From Paraburkholderia heleia NBRC 101817 (GTDB lineage: Bacteria > Pseudomonadota > Gammaproteobacteria > Burkholderiales > Burkholderiaceae): a DNA stretch of 64,000 nucleotides. This document shows, in pieces, positions 1 through 7,132 of this stretch (positions are counted from its first letter, which is position 1; the number at the start of each line of letters is the position of its first letter). The notes beneath the pieces were generated by a model. That model was given only the letters and a program-made list of their open reading frames with translations. It searched no databases and was not told the DNA's origin. Location of the stretch: assembly GCF_000739775.1 (NCBI RefSeq), contig NZ_BBJH01000037.1:1-64000 (forward strand). Reading direction: 5' to 3'. Position numbers and translations under genes: made by a program.

Positions 1-555
1 CGAACTCACACGTTCATCGCCGTGCTGTTCTACGACTTGTCGACCGAGAAGCAGATTCGCATTCCGACCCAAGGGGAGAAGCGAGAACGTGACTTTCGCG
101 AGTTGGCCCGAAAGAGCAAGCGGCCTGTCGCCCTGTTCGTTGAAGAGGCGCACGACCTGAACGGCAACACGCTGATCGGCCTGAAGCGCCTGATGGAACT
201 GGTCGAGGACGGCGGCGGCAGCCTGTCCCTGATCCTTGCCGGACACCCGAAGCTGCGCAACGACCTGCGGCGCGCGACGATGGAAGAGATCGGCTACCGG
301 ACCGACATCTTCTCGCTCGACGGCATCGCAGGCAGTCAGCGCGAATACCTGTACTGGCTGATCGGTGCGTGCGCCGCCGACGGCACCGACGCCGAGTTGA
401 TCCTCACCGAGGAGGCGATCGATCTGCTGGTGACGAAGCTGCGCACACCGTTACAGCAAGGCGATTCGAGTGGCATCGCTCAGGCGGCGGCGCGCGCCGG
501 ATTCACTTCGACCGTCACGTGTGACAGCCCCTTGAAGCGTTTGAGCGCCGCATGA
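1..555 (+). pseudogene. Truncated AAA ATPase of a transposition module (ExeA/TniB-like)
   Basis: The reading frame is already open at base 1, so the N-terminus lies outside the window. The visible part carries a Walker B-like strand (VALFVEEAH) and a following segment (LILAGHPKLRNDLRRATMEE) typical of the ExeA/TniB-type ATPases that serve as transposition helpers. Family-like sequence stops near base 453 (KLRTPLQQ). The remaining codons up to the stop run antisense into the 3' end of dmeF and look unrelated. I infer that the ATPase lost its C-terminus when the metal island was joined to it. The Walker A region is not visible, so the exact subfamily is uncertain. Confidence 0.6.
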
Positions 556-1745
556 TAGAAGTTCGGGCTGCGTTGCGCCTCTCGCGTAATCACCGATACG
601 ACGGCGCTCATGTGGCCGGGACCGACTCGCCATACATGGAGGTCGAGCACGGTGTCGCCATTGTCCTCGATGACGTGGCGAACGTTCTCGGCCATGCGTC
701 TGTCCAGATTCATGTCGAGCAGGATGCGTCCCGTGTCGCGCATCAAGCCCCACGACCAGTTCGCAATCACCAGGGCGCCGACCACGCCCGCAAGCGGATC
801 CATCCAGAGCCAGCCGAACGCGCGGGCGAGCAGGAGGCCGATGATCGCGAGCACGGAAACCGCTGCGTCCGCGATAACGTGAATGTAGGCCGAACGGATA
901 TTGTGGTCGCGCTGCGTCGCAGCCTGTGCGCTGTCGTGATCGTGTGCGTGTTCCTCGAACCCGATCGGATGCTCGCCATCGGGCAGGAGGACAACGGCCG
1001 TGAATGCATGCGGCTCGGGAATGTCGTCTTTCGATTCCAGATACGACCCCCGGTCGGCAAACGCGAAAGTTTGCCGGGTCCCGTCGGGGCGAACCGTCGT
1101 GACTGAAACGGCATCGGCAGGCAGCTTTGAAGACGCCGTTTCCGGCGTAATGCGGAAGACGGGCGGCACACCCTCTTCGAAGATCGATACGGCGAAAACG
1201 CCCGCGCTACCGAAGATGCGATGCGCCTCTTCCTCATGGTCGTGGTCGTCTTCGTACCCGTGCCCATGCCCATGCCCATGATGGTCGCCGCTGAGCAGCC
1301 AGACGCTGGCGAGATTGACGAGCAGACCTAGCACCGCGATAGGGATCGCCTGGCCGAAGTGAATGGGTACTGGAGAAAGGAAGCGCGAAACGGCCTCGTA
1401 CCCGATCAGCAGCGCGATCATGGCGAGCACGATGGCGCTCGTAAAGCCCGCGAGGTCGCCCAGCTTCCCGGTGCCGAATACGAAGCGGCTGTCGCTCGCA
1501 TACTTGCGCGCGTAGGTGTAGGCCAGCGCGGCGATCAGCATCGCGCCGGCGTGTGTCGACATGTGCAGGCCATCCGCGACGAGCGCCAGCGAACCGAAAA
1601 GACTGCCGCCGACGATCTCGGCCACCATCATCGCGCTGCACAGCGCAATCACCATCCAGGTTCTGCGCTCGTTGTCCTCATGGGCAGCGCCCAGGAAGAT
1701 ATGGTCGTGTCCCGCCCCAAAGGCGGTGTCCTCGAACTTGCTCAT
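480..1745 (-). CDS. dmeF: CDF-family Co/Ni efflux transporter DmeF
   Basis: Inner-membrane cation diffusion facilitator of 421 residues that exports Co2+ and Ni2+ in exchange for protons. The N-terminus (GHDHIFLGAAHEDNERRTW) and the TM2 metal site (VADGLHMSTH) match the DmeF branch. Two His-rich cytoplasmic stretches follow, one around residues 155-172 (HHGHGHGHGYEDDHDHEEE) and one around residue 266 (EEHAHDHD). TM5 has HVIADAAVSV, and the C-terminal cytoplasmic domain (HVWRVGPGHMSAVVSV) is intact. The insert between the His-rich loops is longer than in simple CDF proteins, as is usual for DmeF. It lies 7 bp downstream of dmeR on the same strand, so the two are probably co-transcribed. Its stop is only about 25 bp from the truncated ATPase. 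Confidence 0.9.
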   Translation of the reverse strand: MSKFEDTAFGAGHDHIFLGAAHEDNERRTWMVIALCSAMMVAEIVGGSLFGSLALVADGLHMSTHAGAMLIAALAYTYARKYASDSRFVFGTGKLGDLAGFTSAIVLAMIALLIGYEAVSRFLSPVPIHFGQAIPIAVLGLLVNLASVWLLSGDHHGHGHGHGYEDDHDHEEEAHRIFGSAGVFAVSIFEEGVPPVFRITPETASSKLPADAVSVTTVRPDGTRQTFAFADRGSYLESKDDIPEPHAFTAVVLLPDGEHPIGFEEHAHDHDSAQAATQRDHNIRSAYIHVIADAAVSVLAIIGLLLARAFGWLWMDPLAGVVGALVIANWSWGLMRDTGRILLDMNLDRRMAENVRHVIEDNGDTVLDLHVWRVGPGHMSAVVSVITREAQRSPNFYHAALKRFKGLSHVTVEVNPARAAA

Positions 1746-1752
1746 CGTTTTC

Positions 1753-2025
1753 TCACTTGAAGTAGCTGTGCACCACTTCGATTAGCTGCCCGGTTGCGCT
1801 GCCATGCTCGTCGTCGGGCTCCGCGTCGACCAGATGGGTGCGAATATGGTCCTCGAGGACGACGGCGAGCAGCCCGTTCATGGCGCCGCGACAGCTCGTA
1901 ACCTGCTGCAGCACTTCCATGCAGCCGCGCTCTTCCTCTAGCGCCCTTTCAATCGCTTCAACCTGCCCCTTGATTCGACGAATACGGTTAAGCAGCTTCT
2001 GCTTTTCGCGGATCGTATGGCTCAT
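1753..2025 (-). CDS. dmeR: RcnR/CsoR-family Ni/Co-sensing repressor
   Basis: All-helical metal-sensing repressor of 90 residues. The ATG at 2025 is chosen because AGGAG precedes it at good spacing and because it gives the MSHTIREKQ start of the RcnR branch. With this start, His3, Cys35, His60 and His64 fall exactly at the Ni/Co ligand positions of RcnR. A further Cys45 is present. When metal-free the protein would bind a G-tract operator and repress its own gene and dmeF; metal binding releases it. A candidate G-tract operator lies just upstream at 2063-2078. The metal preference (Co/Ni rather than Cu or formaldehyde) is inferred from His3 and from the neighbouring DmeF. Confidence 0.88.
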   Translation of the reverse strand: MSHTIREKQKLLNRIRRIKGQVEAIERALEEERGCMEVLQQVTSCRGAMNGLLAVVLEDHIRTHLVDAEPDDEHGSATGQLIEVVHSYFK

Positions 2026-2062
2026 GCCTGTTCTCCTGGATGCGGGCGAAGTGTAACGCAAA

Positions 2063-2078
2063 TAGGGTAGGGGGGTAT
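2063..2078. promoter_or_regulatory. Candidate RcnR/DmeR G-tract operator
   Basis: TAGGGTAGGGGGGTAT contains a run of six G flanked by TA steps. This resembles the G-tract operators of the RcnR/CsoR family. It is about 40 bp upstream of the dmeR start, within the dmeR-dmeF promoter region. Only one clear tract is seen, so this is a motif-based call. Confidence 0.5.
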
Positions 2079-2164
2079 GCTAAATCGTGCGGTAAAGCTG
2101 AAATCGATTGGGTGCTGCGCGGCATGACCCAAAGTTGACCAGGAATTTCTTGCAGCCAGTCTTA

Positions 2165-2184
2165 ATTTCGAATATATTGGAAAT
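2165..2184. promoter_or_regulatory. Candidate ArsR operator (20-bp dyad) abutting the arsR start
   Basis: ATTTCGAATATATTGGAAAT is a dyad in which 18 of 20 positions match the reverse complement; the only mismatched pair is at positions 6 and 15. It ends at the base before the arsR ATG. ArsR-family repressors bind short AT-rich dyads near the promoter. Here the site also replaces the usual ribosome-binding region, so bound repressor could block both transcription start and any leaderless initiation. Confidence 0.6.
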
Positions 2185-2508
2185 ATGGAAGAGAAAGACG
2201 TTGTCCGCGCCCTTGCGGCGCTTGCTCACGAATTGCGCCTGCGCGTTTTCCGCATGCTGGTTGTCGCCGGGCCGGACGGCTTGACGCCCGGCACCATCGC
2301 GACACAGCTGGATCTGCCCAATGCAACGCTCTCCTTTCACCTGAAGGAGTTGATGCACGCCGGGCTCGTGACTCAGGAACGCGATGGGCGCAGCCTGATC
2401 TATCGGGCTGCCTACGGGCAGATGAATGCAGTCCTCGGCTTTCTGACCGAGAACTGCTGCCAGGGGCAGGCTTGCCTCGCGCCGGGCGCAGATTCATGTC
2501 AATGCTGA
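2185..2508 (+). CDS. arsR: ArsR-family arsenic-responsive repressor
   Basis: Winged-helix repressor of 107 residues, the usual ArsR size. The recognition region reads TQLDLPNATLSFHLKELMHAGLV, and a wing segment (ERDGRSLIYR) follows. There is no ELCVCDL Cys motif in the DNA-binding helix. Instead the C-terminus carries NCCQGQAC and a terminal CQC, a vicinal-Cys As(III) site seen in other ArsR branches. It heads the arsI-arsC-acr3-arsH set and is expected to repress it until trivalent arsenic binds. The ATG is chosen by the domain start; there is no Shine-Dalgarno sequence because an operator-like dyad occupies that position. Confidence 0.9.
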   Translation: MEEKDVVRALAALAHELRLRVFRMLVVAGPDGLTPGTIATQLDLPNATLSFHLKELMHAGLVTQERDGRSLIYRAAYGQMNAVLGFLTENCCQGQACLAPGADSCQC

Positions 2509-2520
2509 CGGAGAACCTCC

Positions 2521-2997
2521 ATGAAGCGGTTTCACATTCACGTCCACGTCGACGATATCGCAGCCAGTGTCGCGTTCTATTCGAAGCTGTTCGGCGCAGA
2601 GCCGACGCGAATCGAAGCGGACTACGCGAAGTGGATGCTGGACGATCCTCGCGTGAACTTCGCGATCTCGACGCGCGGTTCGAAGGCCGGGATCGACCAC
2701 CTGGGTTTCCAGGTTGACGACACGGCGGAACTGGCCGAACTCGCGCAGCGCGCACAGGCTGCGGACATGACCTTGCTCGACCAGGGCGAGACGACCTGCT
2801 GCTATGCGCGCAGCGACAAGCACTGGATTCTCGATCCGCAAGGCATCGCGTGGGAGCGCTTCCATACGCTCGACACCGCCCCGGTCTATGGCGAAAGCCG
2901 GCAGCCGGTGCCGGCATCGGGCGCGGCGGCCTGCTGCGGGCCTGGCGGGAAGCCTGTTGCCATTCCCGTGAAACCGGCCGGTTCGGCCTGTTGTTGA
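2521..2997 (+). CDS. arsI: ArsI/CadI-family arsenic-resistance dioxygenase (C-As lyase type)
   Basis: Vicinal-oxygen-chelate (glyoxalase-fold) protein of 158 residues. The N-terminal strand (RFHIHVHVDDIAASVAFYSKLF), GIDHLGFQVDD with His60, and IAWERFH with Glu112 supply the expected metal-ligand pattern. The paired Cys93-Cys94 (ETTCCYARSDKHW) is the substrate-binding hallmark of ArsI and CadI. Two more vicinal Cys pairs sit in the C-terminal tail (AACCGPGG and a terminal CC). ArsI enzymes cleave the carbon-arsenic bond of trivalent organoarsenicals with Fe(II) and O2. It begins 12 bp after arsR with GGAGAACCTCC before the ATG, so it is in the same operon. Reaction on organoarsenicals, rather than simple metal binding, is inferred from the family. 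Confidence 0.82.
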   Translation: MKRFHIHVHVDDIAASVAFYSKLFGAEPTRIEADYAKWMLDDPRVNFAISTRGSKAGIDHLGFQVDDTAELAELAQRAQAADMTLLDQGETTCCYARSDKHWILDPQGIAWERFHTLDTAPVYGESRQPVPASGAAACCGPGGKPVAIPVKPAGSACC

Positions 2998-3021
2998 TCA
3001 CACAACGCGTCTGCTAACACC

Positions 3022-3516
3022 ATGACCACCAACGTCCTGATTCTCTGCACGCACAATTCCGCGCGCAGCGTGCTTTCCGAAGCCATGTTGAACCACTGGG
3101 CGAAGCAGCTCGGCAAGGACGTACGCGCGTTCAGTGCCGGCAGCGCCCCGAGCGGCCGCATCAACCCGTTCGCGCTCGAAGCGTTGGCGAACGCGGGTAT
3201 CGATACGGAAGGCTATCGCAGCAAAAGCTGGGACGAGTTCGCGCAGGACGGCGCGCCGCCAATGCGCATCGTCATCACGGTGTGTGACAGCGCTGCCGCT
3301 GAAGCATGTCCGTTCTGGCCCGGTAGCCCCGTCAAGGTCCACTGGGGCTACGCCGATCCGTCGAACGCATCGGGCGGTGACGAAGGCAAGCGTCAGGCAT
3401 TCGAGCTCACCCGCCAGGCCATCGGCTATCGCATGCTGCAACTGCTCGAACTGCCCATCGACCGTCTGACGAATGCCGAGCTTCAGCAGGCACTCAACGC
3501 CATCCTGCACAGCTGA
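3022..3516 (+). CDS. arsC: Arsenate reductase, low-molecular-weight PTPase type
   Basis: Cytoplasmic arsenate reductase of 164 residues. The P-loop CTHNSARS contains nucleophilic Cys9, and the two relay cysteines are Cys88 and Cys96 (VCDSAAAEACPFWPG). This is the three-Cys, thioredoxin-coupled arrangement rather than the glutaredoxin type. The segment VHWGYADPSNASG carries the general-acid Asp region. It follows arsI by 24 bp in the same direction. Its product As(III) would normally be removed by the next gene, acr3, which is broken here. That leaves the operon able to reduce arsenate but with no intact local exporter. Confidence 0.92.
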   Translation: MTTNVLILCTHNSARSVLSEAMLNHWAKQLGKDVRAFSAGSAPSGRINPFALEALANAGIDTEGYRSKSWDEFAQDGAPPMRIVITVCDSAAAEACPFWPGSPVKVHWGYADPSNASGGDEGKRQAFELTRQAIGYRMLQLLELPIDRLTNAELQQALNAILHS

Positions 3517-3539
3517 AACCTTCTGCTTCGAGTCAACAA

Positions 3540-4413
3540 ATGAACACCTCCGACGTTGCGGCTTCGCGCAAGACTGCGGACAAGCCGGCCATCAGCTTCT
3601 TCGAGCGATACCTGAGCGTCTGGGTCGCGCTTTGCATTGTCGCCGGCATCCTGCTCGGCAAGCTGCTGCCCGGCGTCTTTCAGGCGGTTGGCCGGATGGA
3701 ATACGCACCTGCCAGTGGCACAGCTCGACAGCTATGTGGCCGGGCTGATCCTGTTGGCCGCGGCGCCCTGCACGGCGATGGTGTTCGTCTGGAGCCGCCT
3801 GACGGGCGGCGATCCTCTGTTCACGCTCTCGCAGGTCGCACTCAACGACAGCATCATGGTGGTCGCGTTTGCGCCGCTCGTCGGTCTGCTGCTCGGGATC
3901 TCGGCGATCACGGTGCCGTGGGCGACGCTGCTTACGTCGGTCGTGCTCTACATCGTCATTCCGGTGATCCTCGCGCAGATCCTGCGCAAGGTGCTGCTCG
4001 CGGGAGGCGAGGCGGCTTTTGAGGCCGCGATGGCGAGAATTGGCCCGTGGTCGATCGCGGCGCTGCTCGCGACGCTGGTACTGCTGTTCGCTTTCCAGGG
4101 CGAGGCCATCCTGAAGCAGCCGCTCGTCATCGTGCTGCTCGCCGTGCCGATCCTGATCCAGGTATTCTTCAATTCGGCGCTGGCATACTGGCTCAATCGC
4201 GCGGTCGGGGAAAAGCACAACATCGCCTGTCCGTCGGCCCTGATTGGCGCGTCGAACTTCTTCGAGCTGGCCGTGGCCACGGCAATCGGCCTGTTCGGTT
4301 TTAACTCGGGCGCTGCGCTGGCAACGGTCGTGGGCGTACTGATCGAGGTGCCGGTCATGCTGCTCGTCGTGCGCATCGTCAATCGTTCGAAGAACTGGTA
4401 CGAGTGTGCCTGA
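3540..4413 (+). pseudogene. acr3: ACR3-type arsenite permease with internal deletion and frameshift
   Basis: The first part, from the ATG at 3540, reads SFFERYLSVWVALCIVAG...LPGVFQAVGRMEYA, the N-terminus and first two membrane segments of bacterial ACR3. Near bases 3698-3710 the ACR3 sequence jumps to another frame (HLPVAQLDSYVAGL) and then continues normally to the stop at 4413. That second part includes the conserved Cys segment AAPCTAMVFVWS and the end VVRIVNRSKNWYE. The two parts total about 290 codons against roughly 350 for the family, so about 60 residues between TM2 and TM4 are missing and the join is out of frame. A functional exporter is unlikely. A sequencing or assembly error would explain a frameshift but not easily the missing 60 codons. 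Confidence 0.85.
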
Positions 4414-4487
4414 AGTTGACGGAAACAACCCCATGAGCAGCATCGATATCGATCACAACGGGATGGTTGCCAATTCGGAGGGCAAAC

Positions 4488-5210
4488 GTGTCCGATCTCA
4501 CGCGTGACCTGCCGCAGGTTGATCCGGCGTTGTTCCGCGTTCCGGATATCGACCGCCTTCGCGTCGCGACGAGCTTGCCCCGTCCGCCGCGCATTCTGCT
4601 GCTCTATGGCTCGCTGCGTGAGCGCTCGTTCAGCAGGCTGCTGAGCGAAGAGGCGGCGCGCCTGCTCGCGGCGATGGGCGCAGAGGTACGCACGTTCAAC
4701 CCGAGCGGCCTGCCGCTGCCGGACGACGCGCCCGACACACACCCGAAGGTGGCGGAACTGCGCGACCTGGTGCTGTGGTCGGAAGGCATGGTCTGGTGCT
4801 CGCCGGAGCGCCACGGCGCGATGACCGGCGTCATGAAATCGCAGATCGACTGGATTCCGCTTTCCGTTGGTGCAATCCGCCCGACACAAGGCAAGACACT
4901 TGCGGTAATGCAGGTAAGTGGCGGCTCGCAGTCGTTCAACGCCGTCAACCAGATGCGTGTGCTCGGACGCTGGATGCGCATGTTGACCATCCCGAACCAG
5001 TCGTCGGTGGCCAAGGCATTCATGGAATTCGACGAAGCGGGTCGCATGAAGCCTTCGGCCTACTTCGATCGCGTTGTGGACGTCATGGAAGAGCTGGTGA
5101 AGTTTACGCTGCTCACGCGCGATATGGGTCCTTATCTTGTCGACCGGTACAGCGAACGCAAGGAAAGCGCAGGGGAACTAATGAAGCGCGTCAACCAGGC
5201 CGGCATCTGA
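4488..5210 (+). CDS. arsH: ArsH NADPH-dependent FMN reductase / organoarsenical oxidase
   Basis: Flavodoxin-like protein of 240 residues. LLYGSLRERSFSR is the phosphate/FMN-binding loop, WCSPERHGAMTGVMKSQIDW the central family motif, and QVSGGSQSFNAVNQMR the ArsH signature. ArsH oxidises trivalent methylated or aromatic arsenicals to less toxic pentavalent forms. The GTG at 4488 is chosen because GGAGGG lies about 6 bp before it. An ATG at 4432 opens a different frame (MSSIDIDHNGMVANSEG) that resembles the N-terminal extension of related ArsH proteins, suggesting a small frameshift removed the original start. The conserved core is unaffected. It is the last gene of the ars set, 74 bp after the acr3 remnant. 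Confidence 0.9.
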   Translation: MSDLTRDLPQVDPALFRVPDIDRLRVATSLPRPPRILLLYGSLRERSFSRLLSEEAARLLAAMGAEVRTFNPSGLPLPDDAPDTHPKVAELRDLVLWSEGMVWCSPERHGAMTGVMKSQIDWIPLSVGAIRPTQGKTLAVMQVSGGSQSFNAVNQMRVLGRWMRMLTIPNQSSVAKAFMEFDEAGRMKPSAYFDRVVDVMEELVKFTLLTRDMGPYLVDRYSERKESAGELMKRVNQAGI

Positions 5211-5384
5211 CCCACGCTCCTTCCCCGACCTGGAATTCGGGTGGAGTCCGGCCTCGACCAACGGAGCAGACGTGTTGTCCGGCATCGGACGTGCCGGAGC
5301 GGCGCCGGTGCCGCCACTGAACCTGGTGCGCAGCTACGGCGCCGGGATGCTGCCAGTCCAAACTTGCCTTGCGCCGACGCATAA

Positions 5385-5404
5385 TACTGTATAAATTCAC
5401 AGTA
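5385..5404. promoter_or_regulatory. LexA (SOS) box
   Basis: TACTGTATAAATTCACAGTA has the complete CTGT-N8-ACAG core of the LexA consensus, with the flanking TA on both sides. It lies 27 bp before the ATG of the gene at 5432 and overlaps its likely -10 region (TAATAC/TATAAA). The spacing and symmetry make a chance match unlikely. Confidence 0.8.
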
Positions 5405-5431
5405 TGTGTTTACGTCCAGTAGGAGCGTCGC

Positions 5432-5716
5432 ATGGAATCTCTGATTCGCATTGTGAATGACGAAGACCGTCAGGCGTTGGATTGGCTGGTGGCAAATGTA
5501 GGGGCGGATCGCGTGGCCGCAGCGACCCGGCGGCTTGCTGGCGGAGGGAAGCGGCCGTTTGTTTCCGCGCTGTGCAGATACCTCGGGGCGTGGCCGCCTG
5601 CTGCGCGTCGTGCCCGAAAAGTCGAGCCCGTTCATACGGCCGTTGGCGATCGGCATCTGGCGCGCATACGCGAGCTGCTTGCGCAACGCAACGCGGCAAA
5701 AGCGGGCGCGCATTGA
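5432..5716 (+). CDS. Unknown 94-residue protein, probably SOS-controlled
   Basis: I do not recognise this protein. It begins with an acidic helical stretch (MESLIRIVNDEDRQALDWLVANVGADRVAAATRRLAGG) and continues with RPFVSALCRYLGAWPP and a basic C-terminal helix (HLARIRELLAQRNAA). No signal peptide or membrane segment is present. The start is supported by AGGAG eight bases before the ATG. A near-perfect LexA box lies immediately upstream, so expression on DNA damage is the strongest clue to its role. It is isolated between arsH and phaP and may be a small SOS effector (division, replication or recombination control). That role is inference from the operator only. Confidence 0.7.
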   Translation: MESLIRIVNDEDRQALDWLVANVGADRVAAATRRLAGGGKRPFVSALCRYLGAWPPAARRARKVEPVHTAVGDRHLARIRELLAQRNAAKAGAH

Positions 5717-6136
5717 TCGGCCGGTTTCCCCTTGGTCGGGGCGCAACAGGGTTGCATTCTCGTACCGCTTGCGACGAATCCTCATCGCAGCGATGTCTTG
5801 TTTGACGTCTTGCCTCCTCGGATTGCGCGAAACCCATCGGTCATCTTTTCTTGTCTGACTAGCTGAGCCCCAATTTGACAAGTGAACTTTTCGCAAACCT
5901 GTTCGACATTTGTCGCCGCCATACTTCGGGGTGAGTCCGTCCGCGTAATGAATTGGGGAAACTCCTGACTCAACTAGCATTCATGAGGCGGATTTAACAA
6001 AGTTAGAATGAACGTTCTAGATCGACGCCGCCCATTTGCTTCTGAATGGGCAACGCCACTCGCGTTGAAACGCCATACATCAAACGTTGTCGATACAGAC
6101 ATAACGATTGATGAGATGCACGGGGGATAAATTAGT
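5717..6136. other. 420-bp intergenic region upstream of phaP
   Basis: No convincing coding sequence was found. The part from about 5990 is AT-richer and probably contains the phaP promoter. A short imperfect dyad, TAGAATGAACGTTCTA, lies at 6004-6019 with 5-bp arms (TAGAA/TTCTA). GGGGGATAAATTAGT precedes the phaP ATG and provides the ribosome-binding site. Confidence 0.4.
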
Positions 6137-6430
6137 ATGTCTAATCAAAAATTGGCTGCGACGGGAAGCGAATCGTGGGCCGCAAAGTTCACAACGTTGA
6201 CTGGTTATCTATTCGATGGTTTTTGTGAACTCTCGCGCCTGAATCTCGCAACTTGCAGGTCGATATTCGCCGGATCGCAACAGCACTTCGAAGGCATGTT
6301 GTCCGCGCAGACGCCCGAGCAATTTGCCCGCAACCAGGTCGAGATATTGCCGTGGGTTGCTTCGCAGACGGCCGGGTACACTCGCGCATGCATGGATATC
6401 GCATCGGAGACTGCGGCGAAACTGCGCTAG
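6137..6430 (+). CDS. Short phasin-family protein
   Basis: Phasins coat PHB granules. This 97-residue protein is shorter than the usual 180-190 residues but has the family pattern: an amphipathic helical body (FDGFCELSRLNLATCRSIFAGSQQHFEGMLSAQTPEQFARNQVEILPWVASQTAGYTR) ending in a short helix (DIASETAAKLR). The segment LSAQTPEQFARNQ is the best marker. No signal peptide is present. It is monocistronic. The window also encodes PHA synthase and PHB-use enzymes, which fits a storage-granule role. It may be a divergent phasin of a secondary replicon. Confidence 0.75.
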   Translation: MSNQKLAATGSESWAAKFTTLTGYLFDGFCELSRLNLATCRSIFAGSQQHFEGMLSAQTPEQFARNQVEILPWVASQTAGYTRACMDIASETAAKLR

Positions 6431-6511
6431 CACGCATCGCGTCCGGGTCGCGAGTGCGCTCGCAGTCGCGAAGAAGCGTGATCAAACAGGATCAAGCGGG
6501 AGGGAAATACC

Positions 6512-6709
6512 ATGTTGAGCCCCCACGAACTTGCCACGTTGATGCTGATAAAGAATGCGCCTGGGCGGATCGAGCCGGACCGGGAGGAACTCGGTGCGCT
6601 TCGCGATCTTCACCTGGTCGTCGTCGATACGCCCGAATCCGGCTTCCCCACGCCCCGCGTGACGCCTCAAGGCGACGCGCTCCTGAGGGCGGTCGCCCGC
6701 GTGCGCTGA
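6512..6709 (+). CDS. Small unknown protein (65 residues)
   Basis: A strong ribosome-binding site (GGGAGGG) precedes the ATG at good spacing. The sequence MLSPHELATLMLIKNAPGRI followed by a Glu/Asp-rich helix (EPDREELGALRDLHLV) and TPQGDALLRAV resembles a compact winged-helix-like fold and a class of short Burkholderia proteins of unknown role. There are no membrane segments. It lies 81 bp after the phasin in the same direction and could be read from the same promoter. No function can be assigned. Confidence 0.6.
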   Translation: MLSPHELATLMLIKNAPGRIEPDREELGALRDLHLVVVDTPESGFPTPRVTPQGDALLRAVARVR

Positions 6710-6809
6710 TTGGCGGTCGAGACCGCATAGTCTGTCACACGGACGGGCTATATTCAGAGTGCGTTGCTCACAATTGGGTTGCGATCCGCATGGATCGGAG
6801 GAGGCTGAC

Positions 6810-6968
6810 GTGGACCCGTCCTGGCTGGGTATGGCTGCCGGCACGATCGTGCTCGTAATAGCCGCAGTTGGTGTCACCGCTCACTACCGGCGCGAACGGC
6901 GCAGGGCCGATTTGCTGCGCAACCTCGATCACCACGAATGGTGTCGCTGGACACGGGTTCGACGCTGA
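6810..6968 (+). CDS. Small single-pass membrane protein (52 residues)
   Basis: GGAGGAGG at 6797-6804 sits six bases before the GTG at 6810, which decides the start. The product has one hydrophobic segment (WLGMAAGTIVLVIAAVGVTA), then a strongly basic patch (HYRRERRRADLLR) and HHEWCRWTRVRR. This topology suggests an inner-membrane anchor with a cytoplasmic basic tail. A possible intrinsic terminator follows the stop. No family was recognised. Confidence 0.5.
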   Translation: MDPSWLGMAAGTIVLVIAAVGVTAHYRRERRRADLLRNLDHHEWCRWTRVRR

Positions 6969-6996
6969 GAACCCCGTGCTGCGCTCGGGTGGCGCA

Positions 6997-7024
6997 GGCG
7001 GATTCCGGTATCCGCCGCCCTTTT
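6997..7024 (+). terminator. Probable intrinsic terminator
   Basis: The arms GGCGGAT (6997-7003) and ATCCGCC (7010-7016) form a 7-bp stem with a 6-base loop. GCCC and then TTTT, TTT follow. The four-base gap before the T run weakens the call. It is well placed, 28 bp after the small membrane-protein gene. Confidence 0.45.
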
Positions 7025-7132
7025 GTTTAGGACAATTGATCGGTTGGCGCCTCGCGAGCGCCATCGATCGCGCGATGCGTATGCGCGTGGCATGCTAGGA
7101 TCGAGCGCATCCCACTTCCATTTGTGCGAGCC

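Noticed and set aside
6004..6019. TAGAATGAACGTTCTA as an operator for phaP
   Set aside because: The arms are only 5 bp and the centre does not pair, so it is noted in the spacer entry but not called.
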